From Candidatus Muiribacterium halophilum (GTDB lineage Bacteria > Muiribacteriota > Muiribacteriia > Muiribacteriales > Muiribacteriaceae), in NCBI GenBank assembly GCA_023228995.1, contig JALOAD010000077.1:1-10328 (forward strand): a stretch of 10,328 nt of DNA, written 5' to 3'. How positions within the stretch are numbered: position 1 is the stretch's first letter; every line of letters begins with the position of its first letter. Positions 1 through 7,546 of this stretch are shown in pieces. The notes under the pieces were generated by a model. The model did not search any database. It had not been told where the DNA came from and saw nothing but the letters and a program-made list of their open reading frames with translations. A program made the translations under genes and the position numbers.

Positions 1-123
1 AAGCGACTTTAAAAAAAATAATAATGATACATTAATCAATTCTTTTTAAAATAGCTTTCATATGTTCTCCTTAAATAAAAATATCGTAAAGATTGTTAGT
101 CTAAACGATATAAATTGTAGTGG
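1..123. repeat. Left copy of terminal direct repeat
   Basis: These 123 bases recur at 10206-10328 with a single substitution (t at 9, a at 10214). The right copy is cut off by the window end, so the true repeat could be longer. The simplest reading is a circular genome of about 10,205 bp whose contig overlaps itself. Tandem prophage copies with one polymorphism would look the same. The repeat contains the start of the leader reading frame and a hairpin, and it ends exactly where the tRNA-like segment begins. Confidence 0.9.
82..113. repeat. Inverted repeat beside the tRNA half
   Basis: Arms ATATCGT (82-88 region) and ACGATAT (106-112 region) flank an inner short stem, AGAT with GTCT (one G-T pair), around a five-base loop. 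The element lies in the leader of the minus-strand operon, directly next to the tRNA-Phe half, and is repeated in the right terminal copy. It could be an RNA structure in the leader, or arm-type sites for a recombinase at an attachment site. The sequence alone does not decide between these. Confidence 0.45.
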
Positions 124-169
124 ACTGAAAATCCATGTGTCGCCAGTTCGATCCTGGCCTGGACCACCA
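120..169 (+). tRNA. 3' half of tRNA-Phe (GAA), candidate attachment-site core
   Basis: The segment folds exactly as the 3' part of a tRNA. The anticodon stem GTGGA/TCCAT (one G-T pair) encloses the 7-base loop CTGAAAA with anticodon GAA. Next come a 5-base variable loop, the T stem GCCAG/CTGGC around TTCGATC, the acceptor strand CTGGACC, the discriminator A and an encoded CCA. The matching 5' acceptor strand (GGTCCAG) and a D-arm are absent upstream, so this is half a gene and cannot be a working tRNA alone. It lies opposite to all phage genes. A tRNA 3' half of this kind is what integrating elements carry to rebuild the gene they interrupt, so attP is the likely role. No integrase is encoded here. 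A degraded tRNA captured by chance is the alternative. Confidence 0.8.
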
Positions 170-224
170 TCTAGAATAAATATCATAAAGACTTATTTAT
201 TAAGTTGTTTTTTCATACATGATA

Positions 225-243
225 ATATAGCGAATCGCTATAT
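225..243. promoter_or_regulatory. Operator O1, 19-bp palindrome
   Basis: ATATAGCGAATCGCTATAT is a perfect palindrome of two 9-base arms around a central base. It lies just downstream of the predicted minus-strand start site (about 246). Its centre is 31 bp from the second operator, about three helical turns, so both would face the same side of the DNA. The size and placement suit a dimeric repressor, but no repressor gene is recognisable in the window. Confidence 0.7.
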
Positions 244-252
244 CCACTTACT

Positions 253-280
253 ATTATATAGCATATCGCTATATTGTCAA
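253..280 (-). promoter_or_regulatory. Main operon promoter, minus strand
   Basis: Read on the minus strand, a perfect -35 TTGACA (275-280) is followed by 16 bp and a perfect -10 TATAAT (253-258). Transcription would start near 246 and run leftwards through the leader. On a circular genome it then passes through 10205 into the first gene at 10118. The spacer is occupied by one operator and the start region by the other, so the promoter should be tightly repressible. This is the only consensus-quality promoter I found. Confidence 0.8.
256..274. promoter_or_regulatory. Operator O2, 19-bp near-palindrome
   Basis: ATATAGCATATCGCTATAT matches O1 in its outer 7-base arms, with one imperfect inner pair. 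It fills the -35/-10 spacer of the main promoter, so a bound protein would block RNA polymerase. Two sites of the same length and consensus in phase argue for a real operator pair and against chance AT-rich palindromes. Confidence 0.68.
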
Positions 281-305
281 TAGTAAAATGTTATTTTTTA
301 TTTTT

Positions 306-345
306 TTGAAAGGAGTTGAATTATTGTTTTTTTCTTTCAATTTTT
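306..345 (+). terminator. Weak possible terminator, plus strand
   Basis: TTGAAAG (306-312) and CTTTCAA (334-340) could pair across a 21-base loop and are followed by five T on the plus strand. The stem is AT-rich and the loop long, so this is weak. It faces against the phage operon. No comparable terminator for the operon was found after rep, so operon transcripts may run on into the control region. An unused AAAGGAG motif also lies just after the rep stop on the minus strand. Confidence 0.25.
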
Positions 346-357
346 AAAATCTCCTTT

Positions 358-1674
358 TTAAATTTCAATGCCTTTTACAGTCATTTTTTTATATTCTTCG
401 TCAGTGATTATCGGTTGTCCGTTATCTTTTAAATATTTATTCAATGCAGATAAATGTTCTGGAGTTAATTTTAAAGAACCTTTTTTAATGTAACGTTCCA
501 TTTCTTCAGTAAATTGATTAGGTGAATTTCGATAAATCAAAAATAATTGTGTCATTGTTGTTACCATGGAATGATCAAACCATATCAATTTAGTGTCAAT
601 AGTTCTTACTGGCTTATCAGCCAACTTTAAATTAATAGCTTGAACATGATTTAAAAAGTTATCCCATTCAGGAAGTGTTTTCCATCTACATTTTCTAGAG
701 TCATTAAAATTTGGATTTAAGAATCTAATCTGACTTTTTAAAACAGAAAATGCTAATTCTCCAAGAGTGTTTTGTTCATAAGCTTTAATGTATTCATCAA
801 TAAAGGCATCAGCTTTTCTATCAACAAAACGCATTTCATATCTATACCATGTATTAGATCCAATAAATGATTCTCCTTTTTGGATTTGTTCCAATTTTTT
901 ATCATATATTTGTAACTGTGATGATCCAGGAGAACCAAAAGTCAATGAATATCCTTTAGATTGAATAATACCATGTTCAATTTTAGTTGAATGAATAAGA
1001 TTAATTGATCTATAAGGACCAGTCCAATGATAATTTGTTGCATAAGATTCTAAATCATAAATATTCAATTCTTTTCCAGTGAAATCATCTATTGCACCAT
1101 CCACTCTTTTAAATGAACCATTGAATCTATAAGACATTAATTCTCCATTACAATCAATTAAATGATTGCCTTTTTTATCGAATAAAAAACCAAGTTTTTT
1201 ATGTTCTTTTTTTAAAAACTTAAATAATTCATAAAAACTAGCATTAAAATCAGATTCAAATTCTCTACAAGCTTGTCCAGAAAATAAAATCTGTGTTGAT
1301 GGTTTTCCGTTTGCCATTTTTGGTCCAGCAAAATTTATCCGAATAAACTCTCCAATGTTCCAAGAAAACTTATAACCATTAACAGCCTTATCAATAATAT
1401 TGATTGCTTTCCATTTCTTTCCAACATTCATAATTGATAAAATAGAATTAAGAATATAATCATTCTTATCAGTTTCAGCAATTTCTAAAACTTCAATCAT
1501 AGATGATAAACCATTTTCTTCAATACCATATTTATTTTCAACATATTCAACATCAGAAAAGGTATAAGAAATCCAATCAATAACCCATCTTTTATCAAGT
1601 ATATTTTCAATGGTAAATTCTTTAAATGTCGTTGGTAGGGGGGTGTTACTACCCCCCCCAGCAGTTAAAACCAT
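358..1674 (-). CDS. Rep_trans-family rolling-circle replication initiator
   Basis: This 438-aa protein is the replication initiator: it should nick one strand at the origin, stay attached through a tyrosine and start rolling-circle synthesis. Hallmarks of the Rep_trans family (pT181 RepC, ICEBs1 NicK, CTX RstA type) are visible: SGQACREFE at 132-140, RVDGAIDDF at 190-198, GYSLTFGSPGSSQLQIYDKK at 241-260 and WYRYEMRF at 276-283. Tyr257 in the YDK motif is a good catalytic candidate, by family analogy. It is the last gene of the operon, 57 bp after the assembly ATPase, with a hairpin between them. The start at 1674 has only a poor ribosome binding site (GAG about 11 bases upstream), so expression may be low or regulated. 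Codons 6-13 contain a G/C-tract hairpin that is probably the nick site. There is no frameshift. Confidence 0.92.
   Translation of the reverse strand: MVLTAGGGSNTPLPTTFKEFTIENILDKRWVIDWISYTFSDVEYVENKYGIEENGLSSMIEVLEIAETDKNDYILNSILSIMNVGKKWKAINIIDKAVNGYKFSWNIGEFIRINFAGPKMANGKPSTQILFSGQACREFESDFNASFYELFKFLKKEHKKLGFLFDKKGNHLIDCNGELMSYRFNGSFKRVDGAIDDFTGKELNIYDLESYATNYHWTGPYRSINLIHSTKIEHGIIQSKGYSLTFGSPGSSQLQIYDKKLEQIQKGESFIGSNTWYRYEMRFVDRKADAFIDEYIKAYEQNTLGELAFSVLKSQIRFLNPNFNDSRKCRWKTLPEWDNFLNHVQAINLKLADKPVRTIDTKLIWFDHSMVTTMTQLFLIYRNSPNQFTEEMERYIKKGSLKLTPEHLSALNKYLKDNGQPIITDEEYKKMTVKGIEI
1638..1659. other. Candidate replication origin (nick-site hairpin)
   Basis: Six G (1638-1643) and eight C (1652-1659) flank the 8-base loop TGTTACTA; on the minus strand the loop reads TAGTAACA. 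This is by far the most GC-rich spot in the window and falls in codons 6-13 of rep. From memory, the oriT hairpins of ICEBs1 and Tn916, which are nicked by Rep_trans relaxases, also have C-tract and G-tract arms around a loop ending in TAACA, next to or inside the relaxase gene. Here the loop keeps TAACA but the C and G arms are swapped. The nick-site role is inferred. Confidence 0.6.
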
Positions 1675-1689
1675 ATTTTATTAACTCTC

Positions 1690-1727
1690 AAGCACGATTC
1701 AGCATACGCTTTTATCGTGCTTTTTTT
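1690..1727 (+). terminator. Strong hairpin with T-tract between zot and rep
   Basis: A 9-bp stem AAGCACGAT/ATCGTGCTT (1690-1698, 1714-1722) is followed by seven T on the plus strand, a classic intrinsic terminator. The loop holds a second mini-stem AGC/GCT. No plus-strand gene needs it, and on the minus strand (operon sense) no U-tract follows. It could stop antisense transcription into zot, dampen rep translation as an RNA hairpin, or form part of the origin or packaging signal, lying about 30 bp from the G/C hairpin. Confidence 0.6.
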
Positions 1728-1731
1728 ATAG

Positions 1732-3642
1732 TTAAAATTTAAAATCAGTAAGGTTTTTTCCATGCAAATCATCTCCTTGCTTATTTTTGGTCGATTTAGT
1801 ATCAACATTAAAGGCTGATTCTAAAAACCTTGAATGGACCATCAACAATTCTTCTTTTGATGGACTCAAGCTAGACCATGTTGGAATAGTATCCCATTTA
1901 GATTTAATCGTTGATTGTTGCTTTTTTTCTTCATAACTTTTTGAAAGAAAAGTTGAATCATAAAGTCTTGATCCTTGATACTGTTCATCAATGGTGTTAA
2001 CATTCATTTTAAATTTAGATAATGCTTTTCCATCACGATCAGTGAATGAGCAATAAAATTTTATGTATGAAAACTTGTCAAACCAAGACAAAACTTTTCC
2101 AAAATAATATAAACCATATCTGAAAAATGAATAAAGAAACGTATAATCATATCTTTTTCTAATGCGTTTAGATTTACGCATTGAATCTTTAGTAAGTCTA
2201 AGCTTGTAAGATTCATATTTTAAAATCAAATTGTCAAAGATGTTATAAAAAAATCGAAATGGAATCGAATAAAGATTTAATAAAAATGGCATTTTATATT
2301 TAAAATCATTAATGAAAATAAAAGCTTCAGAATTGCCGCGAATATTTAATGGAACTTGAGTTGGTATTTGATAATCAGCAAAGATTTTAGCATGTCTTTT
2401 GAACCAATGTGATGATGTTCCCATAAATACATGTAATCCATCTTCACCAACTTCAACTTTAGAATAATGAGAATTGTATTCTTTATCTAATTCAGATATC
2501 AAAAGAACAACATATTCTTCAAATGGTGCTTGTTCAATACCAGAATTAGGCCTAATGTAATCAAAATCAAGTTGATGAGATAATGATTCAGTATATGGAT
2601 CAAGAACAGCTAATGGAACTGTCATTAAATTTGATGTATTTCTTTTAAGTAATTTTGAATAATAATAATGTTCTGGATAATTTGTCTGATGAAATAAAGG
2701 ATCATTAATAACCTTTGCAAAATTAATTTCCGGATAATTCATTTCAATAGAATGAATCATATCTTCTAATTCATCAACAAAATTTTCTGAACTGATTAAG
2801 CCTAAAGCAACCATGAATCGAGTTTTTCCAACTCCAGGAGCTCCATTTATCATGGTTAGAAACGGAAGATCATATTTAGCAAAAACCTTTAATGAATCAT
2901 GATTCTTTTGTTGTTTTCTAATAGCATTATTCTTAGCTTTGAGAAAGATTAAATAAATAATGATGATAAGTAACAACCATAAAGGAATATTGATGTATGT
3001 CCATATAATAGCTGATTTCACGAAATACCAAACAATCATATGTAATGTTAAATTGATTGAAGATAGAAAATAATAAAACAAAAAGATTAATAATTCTCTA
3101 GTAAAAACAACCAATTTTGAATTAAAAAACAAAATCAATAAAACGCCTAAAATAATTTCTCTTTTTTTAGTCAATAAGTATTGAATAAATTGCTTAATCT
3201 TATTCTTAATAAATCTTAAAAATGAAATAAATTGAACGAACCTTACAGCTGCTTTTGTAAATTTAATATTATAATTATCTTTTGTTAAAAAAATTTCAAA
3301 AAATAAGTAAAAATACAATAAAAAATTAATAAAATAATTAATAAAATAAAGCAAAGAATTATAAATAAAATCAGCTACATTAAAGACAAATGATTGAAAA
3401 TCAAAATGCATAAACTTTGAAAAGAATGATTGTGTATAAATTGATGTTCTAGTTGTTATTTGAACATATACATCTTCATTAAGGCTTGAATATTTATAAA
3501 AAATATGGCCTTTAAAAAACTCTTCTGGAGCATTTTTAACAGCAAGGATAATTGAATTTATATCAATTAATATTAGCCCAATTATCAATGCTATCATTAA
3601 TATATAATTTTTCTTTAAATATTTTAATATTTTATAGGTCAT
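1732..3642 (-). CDS. Zot/pI-like filamentous phage assembly ATPase
   Basis: This 636-aa inner-membrane ATPase should power extrusion of the virion, the role of pI in Ff phages and Zot in CTX. The Walker A motif GAPGVGKT is at 267-274. A hydrophobic strand ending in SELDK (about 376-387) is a likely Walker B. A family-like stretch FADYQIPTQVPLNIR lies at 421-435. About five hydrophobic segments precede the ATPase (roughly 13-34, 93-118, 164-180, 183-206, 212-234). Classical pI/Zot proteins have the ATPase first and the membrane span after it, so this layout is unusual. The start codon overlaps the stop of the upstream 592-aa gene by four bases (ATGA), with GGAG just before, indicating translational coupling. 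The position after a pIII-like gene agrees with Ff gene order. I am confident of the assembly-ATPase class, less so of the exact subfamily. Confidence 0.87.
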   Translation of the reverse strand: MTYKILKYLKKNYILMIALIIGLILIDINSIILAVKNAPEEFFKGHIFYKYSSLNEDVYVQITTRTSIYTQSFFSKFMHFDFQSFVFNVADFIYNSLLYFINYFINFLLYFYLFFEIFLTKDNYNIKFTKAAVRFVQFISFLRFIKNKIKQFIQYLLTKKREIILGVLLILFFNSKLVVFTRELLIFLFYYFLSSINLTLHMIVWYFVKSAIIWTYINIPLWLLLIIIIYLIFLKAKNNAIRKQQKNHDSLKVFAKYDLPFLTMINGAPGVGKTRFMVALGLISSENFVDELEDMIHSIEMNYPEINFAKVINDPLFHQTNYPEHYYYSKLLKRNTSNLMTVPLAVLDPYTESLSHQLDFDYIRPNSGIEQAPFEEYVVLLISELDKEYNSHYSKVEVGEDGLHVFMGTSSHWFKRHAKIFADYQIPTQVPLNIRGNSEAFIFINDFKYKMPFLLNLYSIPFRFFYNIFDNLILKYESYKLRLTKDSMRKSKRIRKRYDYTFLYSFFRYGLYYFGKVLSWFDKFSYIKFYCSFTDRDGKALSKFKMNVNTIDEQYQGSRLYDSTFLSKSYEEKKQQSTIKSKWDTIPTWSSLSPSKEELLMVHSRFLESAFNVDTKSTKNKQGDDLHGKNLTDFKF

Positions 3643-5417
3643 CTTCTCCGTTTTTGTCCATTTCCTATATTTTGAATTTTCTTAAAAACATAGAAAAATA
3701 ATAAAAAGATAATTGGTATAGGTAGTAACTTCATTAATAAGCCAGTAAATGAACTATCAAGGAATCCAAATGCTTTAGTTGCATATGATGATACAATTTC
3801 AAATAATCCTTGATTAGTTTCAATGTATTCATCAATTTCTTGATGAATGTTATCAGGATCAACAACAAAGATATCCCCATTATCCATGTATGTTAATTCA
3901 AGGATAACCATATCTGTTATATCAAATCCGATACTTGAAATAGCTCCAAATATTCCAAGATTAATAGTCCAATATGTAAATTCTTCAAAATCATTAATGT
4001 TTGAACGCTGAAAATAAGCCATAAAATCATTTTTTACATCTGAATCAAGTTGTGAAAAAGATATTTCCTGGATTGTTTGTTCATCATAATTTCCAGATGT
4101 AAAAATAGTTAAAAACGGTATATAATAATGCCATTTTGGTGTTGTATTAGTAATTGATACTGTTGAATCAATCCAGTTATCAGGATTGTCAAAGTATGAA
4201 TACGTTTCATTTACATTAGTCCATGATGAATAAAGACCAAGTAAATTCTTTGTTCGATAACGATAATTCAAATCAACAGACAAAAGATAATCAGTTGTTT
4301 TTGGTAAAAACATATTTAAATAAGCAGTTTTATTTTCACCTTTAGAGATCGAACCATAAATATGCAACTTATTATACTTATTCCAGGTCATGGAATTTAA
4401 ATCAAATTCATATAATTGTTTAGCTGAATCATGAAAGATTAATTTACGATACCCATATTCAAGTTGAAGATATAACTTATTAGCAGCTATGCTATATAAA
4501 GCGATATCATCTGGAAAACTAAATTGAAATTGATTAATATCTGATCCATGTAAATATTCAATATTAAATGTTGATGTAGATTCATCTAATAATGTAATTG
4601 AATTAATGGATTTTACGCCATTCGTATATGGCATATCTGTATAAGTTGTTCCATAATCATTATAATAATTGGTTGGATCAGCCGTTTGCTTAAAATAAGT
4701 AATGAAAATAGATGAATAATCTTTCATAAACATATTACTAAATTGTTGTTCCGCAAAAGAATCAGTAGGAAATAATGATGAAACATATTGTCTAGGTAAA
4801 TACATTTCCATATTAATGCGTTTTTTTTCAGCTGCACTAAATGAAATTGTATAATCTTTTAATTCAGCTCTATTTGTTGGTGAAAATGCAACTGATTCAG
4901 AAAATGTTATGTAATCAGTAACAAGACCATAATTAGATGGTAACTTATATGAACTTAATCTTGATTTTAAGGTCATATTGTATGGAATAAGAGTTGTTTC
5001 ATCATAATCATCAACCATAAAATTGAACATTGAAAAATCAAACTCTATATAAGTGTTTTTAGGAAAAACAAAAGCGTTTTCTAATTCGTTATATCTTGTA
5101 TTAATATGATAACCATCATTAGTAACATGCCTTTGAAATTGATTAGTAAATGGACTGTAAGAGCCAGAAGTAATATCAATAGAATTATTGACTTTAATTA
5201 GTTTGTTCATCAATATAGTTGTTGATTCTAAATCTTTAAAATCATATTTAATCGTTATATAATCAGAATCATCATCAACAACAGTTCCATAAAATTCAAC
5301 TCTCATTCCATCTTCTTCATCAAAGAGAAAATTAGTTGCATATGTTCTCTGGATTAATCCAAATGTAAATACAACTAATAGAGTTAATATTGGTATAATT
5401 AATAATTTTTTTTTCAT
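3639..5417 (-). CDS. Secreted, C-terminally anchored virion protein (pIII-like adsorption protein candidate)
   Basis: This 592-aa protein starts with a signal peptide (MKKKLLIIPILTLLVVFTFG, Ala27 near the cleavage site). It has a long Tyr-, Asp- and Ser-rich external region and ends in a single membrane span (about 560-578) with the basic tail GQKRRR. That topology, and the position directly upstream of the assembly ATPase, match pIII, the tip protein that binds the host and releases the virion. I see no sequence similarity that I can name, so the role rests on topology and synteny. The ribosome binding site AAAGGAG is well placed 5 bases before ATG, and the stop overlaps the zot start. It could instead be a host-surface factor or a second tip protein. 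The two secreted proteins upstream share its architecture. Confidence 0.75.
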   Translation of the reverse strand: MKKKLLIIPILTLLVVFTFGLIQRTYATNFLFDEEDGMRVEFYGTVVDDDSDYITIKYDFKDLESTTILMNKLIKVNNSIDITSGSYSPFTNQFQRHVTNDGYHINTRYNELENAFVFPKNTYIEFDFSMFNFMVDDYDETTLIPYNMTLKSRLSSYKLPSNYGLVTDYITFSESVAFSPTNRAELKDYTISFSAAEKKRINMEMYLPRQYVSSLFPTDSFAEQQFSNMFMKDYSSIFITYFKQTADPTNYYNDYGTTYTDMPYTNGVKSINSITLLDESTSTFNIEYLHGSDINQFQFSFPDDIALYSIAANKLYLQLEYGYRKLIFHDSAKQLYEFDLNSMTWNKYNKLHIYGSISKGENKTAYLNMFLPKTTDYLLSVDLNYRYRTKNLLGLYSSWTNVNETYSYFDNPDNWIDSTVSITNTTPKWHYYIPFLTIFTSGNYDEQTIQEISFSQLDSDVKNDFMAYFQRSNINDFEEFTYWTINLGIFGAISSIGFDITDMVILELTYMDNGDIFVVDPDNIHQEIDEYIETNQGLFEIVSSYATKAFGFLDSSFTGLLMKLLPIPIIFLLFFYVFKKIQNIGNGQKRRR

Positions 5418-5427
5418 AATTTCTCCT

Positions 5428-5604
5428 TTATGAAATAAATTGCTTTACTTCTTTTAATATTTCTTTTTTTTCTGAATAACTCAATAATCTTCCTAAATGA
5501 TTTTGTCTTGATCGAACTACTGAATAAAAAGTAACTCTCAAACGATCAAATAAATTGTCATGAATTAATAATGTTAATTGAATTGTAGATTCATTCAGAC
5601 TCAT
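5428..5604 (-). CDS. 58-aa hypothetical protein
   Basis: This short frame (MSLNESTIQLTLLIHDN... ending KEVKQFIS) has an AAGGAG site 8 bases before ATG. It sits neatly between its neighbours: 19 bp after the 228-aa gene and 10 bp before the 592-aa gene. Without it the operon would have an unexplained gap of about 200 bp. The protein has no signal peptide or membrane span, is rich in Arg and Lys, and looks helical. Lying among structural genes, it might be a cytoplasmic factor for the tip proteins. Its function is unknown. Confidence 0.75.
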   Translation of the reverse strand: MSLNESTIQLTLLIHDNLFDRLRVTFYSVVRSRQNHLGRLLSYSEKKEILKEVKQFIS

Positions 5605-5623
5605 TTTAATAACTCCTTATTAA

Positions 5624-6310
5624 TTAATAACGATTTCTTTTTTTGATATTGTTAAATGATAATACAACTTTAGCTAATATAAAAATTGATAATGCACCAC
5701 CTAAAGCAACTAATAATGTATTTTCTTTAATAAATGATGTAGTAGGAGTTAATATTGATGATTCTGAAATTTCAGTAGTCAAAGTATTTGGAACAAGATA
5801 AAAAATGTAATCATAACTTGAATTTCTTCCAGTAGATGAAGAAGTTGGATCTTCAAGCATGGAAAAAGAGCCATCTTCATTAAAAGTCATAGTATAAGGT
5901 TTATAGGATACTTTATCTAAAGTAGCACTAGCAGTTGTTAGTATAGATATATTATCTTGTAAAACTGAAGTAATATGTAAGTGAAAAATATCACCGATAG
6001 AAATATGAGGTTTATAAATAAATATAATAGTGTTAAACTTATCAGAAAAATCGGAAATTAATTTGATTTTATCTTGATAATATTCATTATCTTTAATATG
6101 AGTAAAATTATAATAAAGTTTATAATTTGATAATTCAGAAAAAGAAATAGCGTATTCAGTAGATGTGTTAGTTAATTGAAATACATCTTCGTGAGCTAAT
6201 ATTTCTTCTGTTGGATGCAAATATACTTCGTTAAGTGCATAAGTTTTTGTTACAGATAAATTTAATAAAATAGCAAAACTTAATAATGTTAATAATAATA
6301 ATTTTTTCAT
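5624..6310 (-). CDS. Secreted, membrane-anchored protein, paralogue of the upstream 409-aa protein
   Basis: This 228-aa protein has a signal peptide (about residues 1-25, ending TYA), an external domain, a C-terminal span (about 198-218) and the tail KKRNRY. ISFSELSNYKLYYNF near residues 55-70 resembles ISESELSEYKLYFGI in the 409-aa neighbour, and the anchors are alike (ENTLLVALG against ENKLLVYTG), so the two look like paralogues of different length. Its start directly follows the neighbour's stop (TAAATG), and its ribosome binding site lies inside the neighbour's last codons. The likely role is a minor virion or tip component held in the membrane before assembly. Receptor binding is possible but not shown. 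Confidence 0.75.
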   Translation of the reverse strand: MKKLLLLTLLSFAILLNLSVTKTYALNEVYLHPTEEILAHEDVFQLTNTSTEYAISFSELSNYKLYYNFTHIKDNEYYQDKIKLISDFSDKFNTIIFIYKPHISIGDIFHLHITSVLQDNISILTTASATLDKVSYKPYTMTFNEDGSFSMLEDPTSSSTGRNSSYDYIFYLVPNTLTTEISESSILTPTTSFIKENTLLVALGGALSIFILAKVVLSFNNIKKRNRY

Positions 6311-7537
6311 TTAATATCTCCTTTGTTTTTTAAATAATTTTATTGTTAAAAATATAATAAATGCTGATATAAGAGTAAAGCCTGTATATACTAACAATTT
6401 ATTCTCTTGTAATGTTTGTAAAGTAGAATAAATTTCATAATTTGATGATAAAAATGTAAAATCTGATGTTTCAATATCAATAATTTCTGTATCAAATGAA
6501 CCAACTAATCCAAATAATTTAAAGTAACCATCTTTTATCCATATATCAATATCTAAAACATCATTATTAATATCATATTCATTGATTATCACATATTCAG
6601 ATTCTTCAATGTTTTTAAATGGTTCATATGATGTTTTGTAACTTAAATATCCATAACTAACATCAATATTAAATCCAGCAGGTATTTTAAAATTATACCA
6701 ACCATCAATTAATTCTGGATCATTATATTCAATAGCGTTGCTTGTGATTGTCATCTTTTCTTCTGGATCAGTTGGAAAAATAGGTTCATCTGTTTTTCTT
6801 TTTAGCATAAACTTAATATCACCATAATGATCTATGTTAGGCCAATAAGACCAACCATCATCAAAGATGTATAATTCTTCATTCCAAATATTATTTGTAA
6901 TAAAATGATAATAACCCTTAACAGCATGATAGTTAATTTCTGTAAAATATCTTGGCTTAATTGTCGAAGTGCCATCAGTAATAAATTCACTTGCATGCAT
7001 AATGATTCCATTTTCCATGGTTGAGATCATTGATATTGGCATATAAGGTTGCCATACATAAAGATTATAATTGGATATATCATCTATATGATAATGATCA
7101 TAAAAATTATTGTAAGGATTAAATATAACTGTATCAGCAATATAATCATCATGAATAATATAAACAAATATATCATTTTGAATGAAAACAGCTGGAAGAA
7201 ATTCAGTATATGAAAAAATTATTTCATCTGAATCAGTTGAATATACATCTTCAAATTTGCTAAACTCAACAGTTGTATCAGTATCATTATATGTGATAAT
7301 GAATCCATGGGAAGTATCGTTAGAAAAATCATAAACTAGCCATGGGATTCCATCTATTCCAAAATATAACTTATATTCAGATAATTCAGATTCAGAAATC
7401 CAATGAGAAATCGGTTCATTATAACTAATTGGATAAATTAATGTTTCTTCAGTTGTAATTTCTTCAGCTTGAACTTGAATAAATCCTAATGATACAAAAC
7501 CAATCATTAATATTAATAATAAATATATTTTTTTCAT
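6311..7537 (-). CDS. Secreted, membrane-anchored virion/adsorption protein
   Basis: This acidic, aromatic-rich protein of about 408 aa has a signal peptide (MKKIYLLLILMIGFVSLGF, cut near VQA), a large external region rich in Tyr, Asp, Ile and Trp, a C-terminal span (roughly 20 residues from about 381) and the tail KKQRRY. Two ATG codons lie in tandem. The AAGGAG site is only 2 bases from the first (7540) but 5 from the second, so I chose 7537. It is a longer paralogue of the 228-aa protein that follows without a gap. Position between the coat and pIII-like genes suggests a minor virion protein or an additional receptor-binding protein. No named family was recognised. Confidence 0.78.
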   Translation of the reverse strand: MKKIYLLLILMIGFVSLGFIQVQAEEITTEETLIYPISYNEPISHWISESELSEYKLYFGIDGIPWLVYDFSNDTSHGFIITYNDTDTTVEFSKFEDVYSTDSDEIIFSYTEFLPAVFIQNDIFVYIIHDDYIADTVIFNPYNNFYDHYHIDDISNYNLYVWQPYMPISMISTMENGIIMHASEFITDGTSTIKPRYFTEINYHAVKGYYHFITNNIWNEELYIFDDGWSYWPNIDHYGDIKFMLKRKTDEPIFPTDPEEKMTITSNAIEYNDPELIDGWYNFKIPAGFNIDVSYGYLSYKTSYEPFKNIEESEYVIINEYDINNDVLDIDIWIKDGYFKLFGLVGSFDTEIIDIETSDFTFLSSNYEIYSTLQTLQENKLLVYTGFTLISAFIIFLTIKLFKKQRRY

Positions 7538-7546
7538 CATTTCTCC

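Noticed and set aside
82-113. Possible XerCD dif-like site next to the tRNA half
   Set aside because: The arms do not resemble known dif half-sites (no TTATGTAAA-type XerD arm), and the arm spacing differs from 11-6-11.
62-283. Plus-strand frame through the control region
   Set aside because: It covers the tRNA half, operators and promoter, and has no ribosome binding site.
269-340. 23-codon frame with TTG start after rep, behind an AAAGGAG motif
   Set aside because: It has a non-ATG start 10 bases from the site, a low-complexity Lys/Asn composition, and ends inside the promoter. It is likely chance.
753-938. Second minus-strand frame inside rep
   Set aside because: It lies wholly within rep in another frame, with no independent support.
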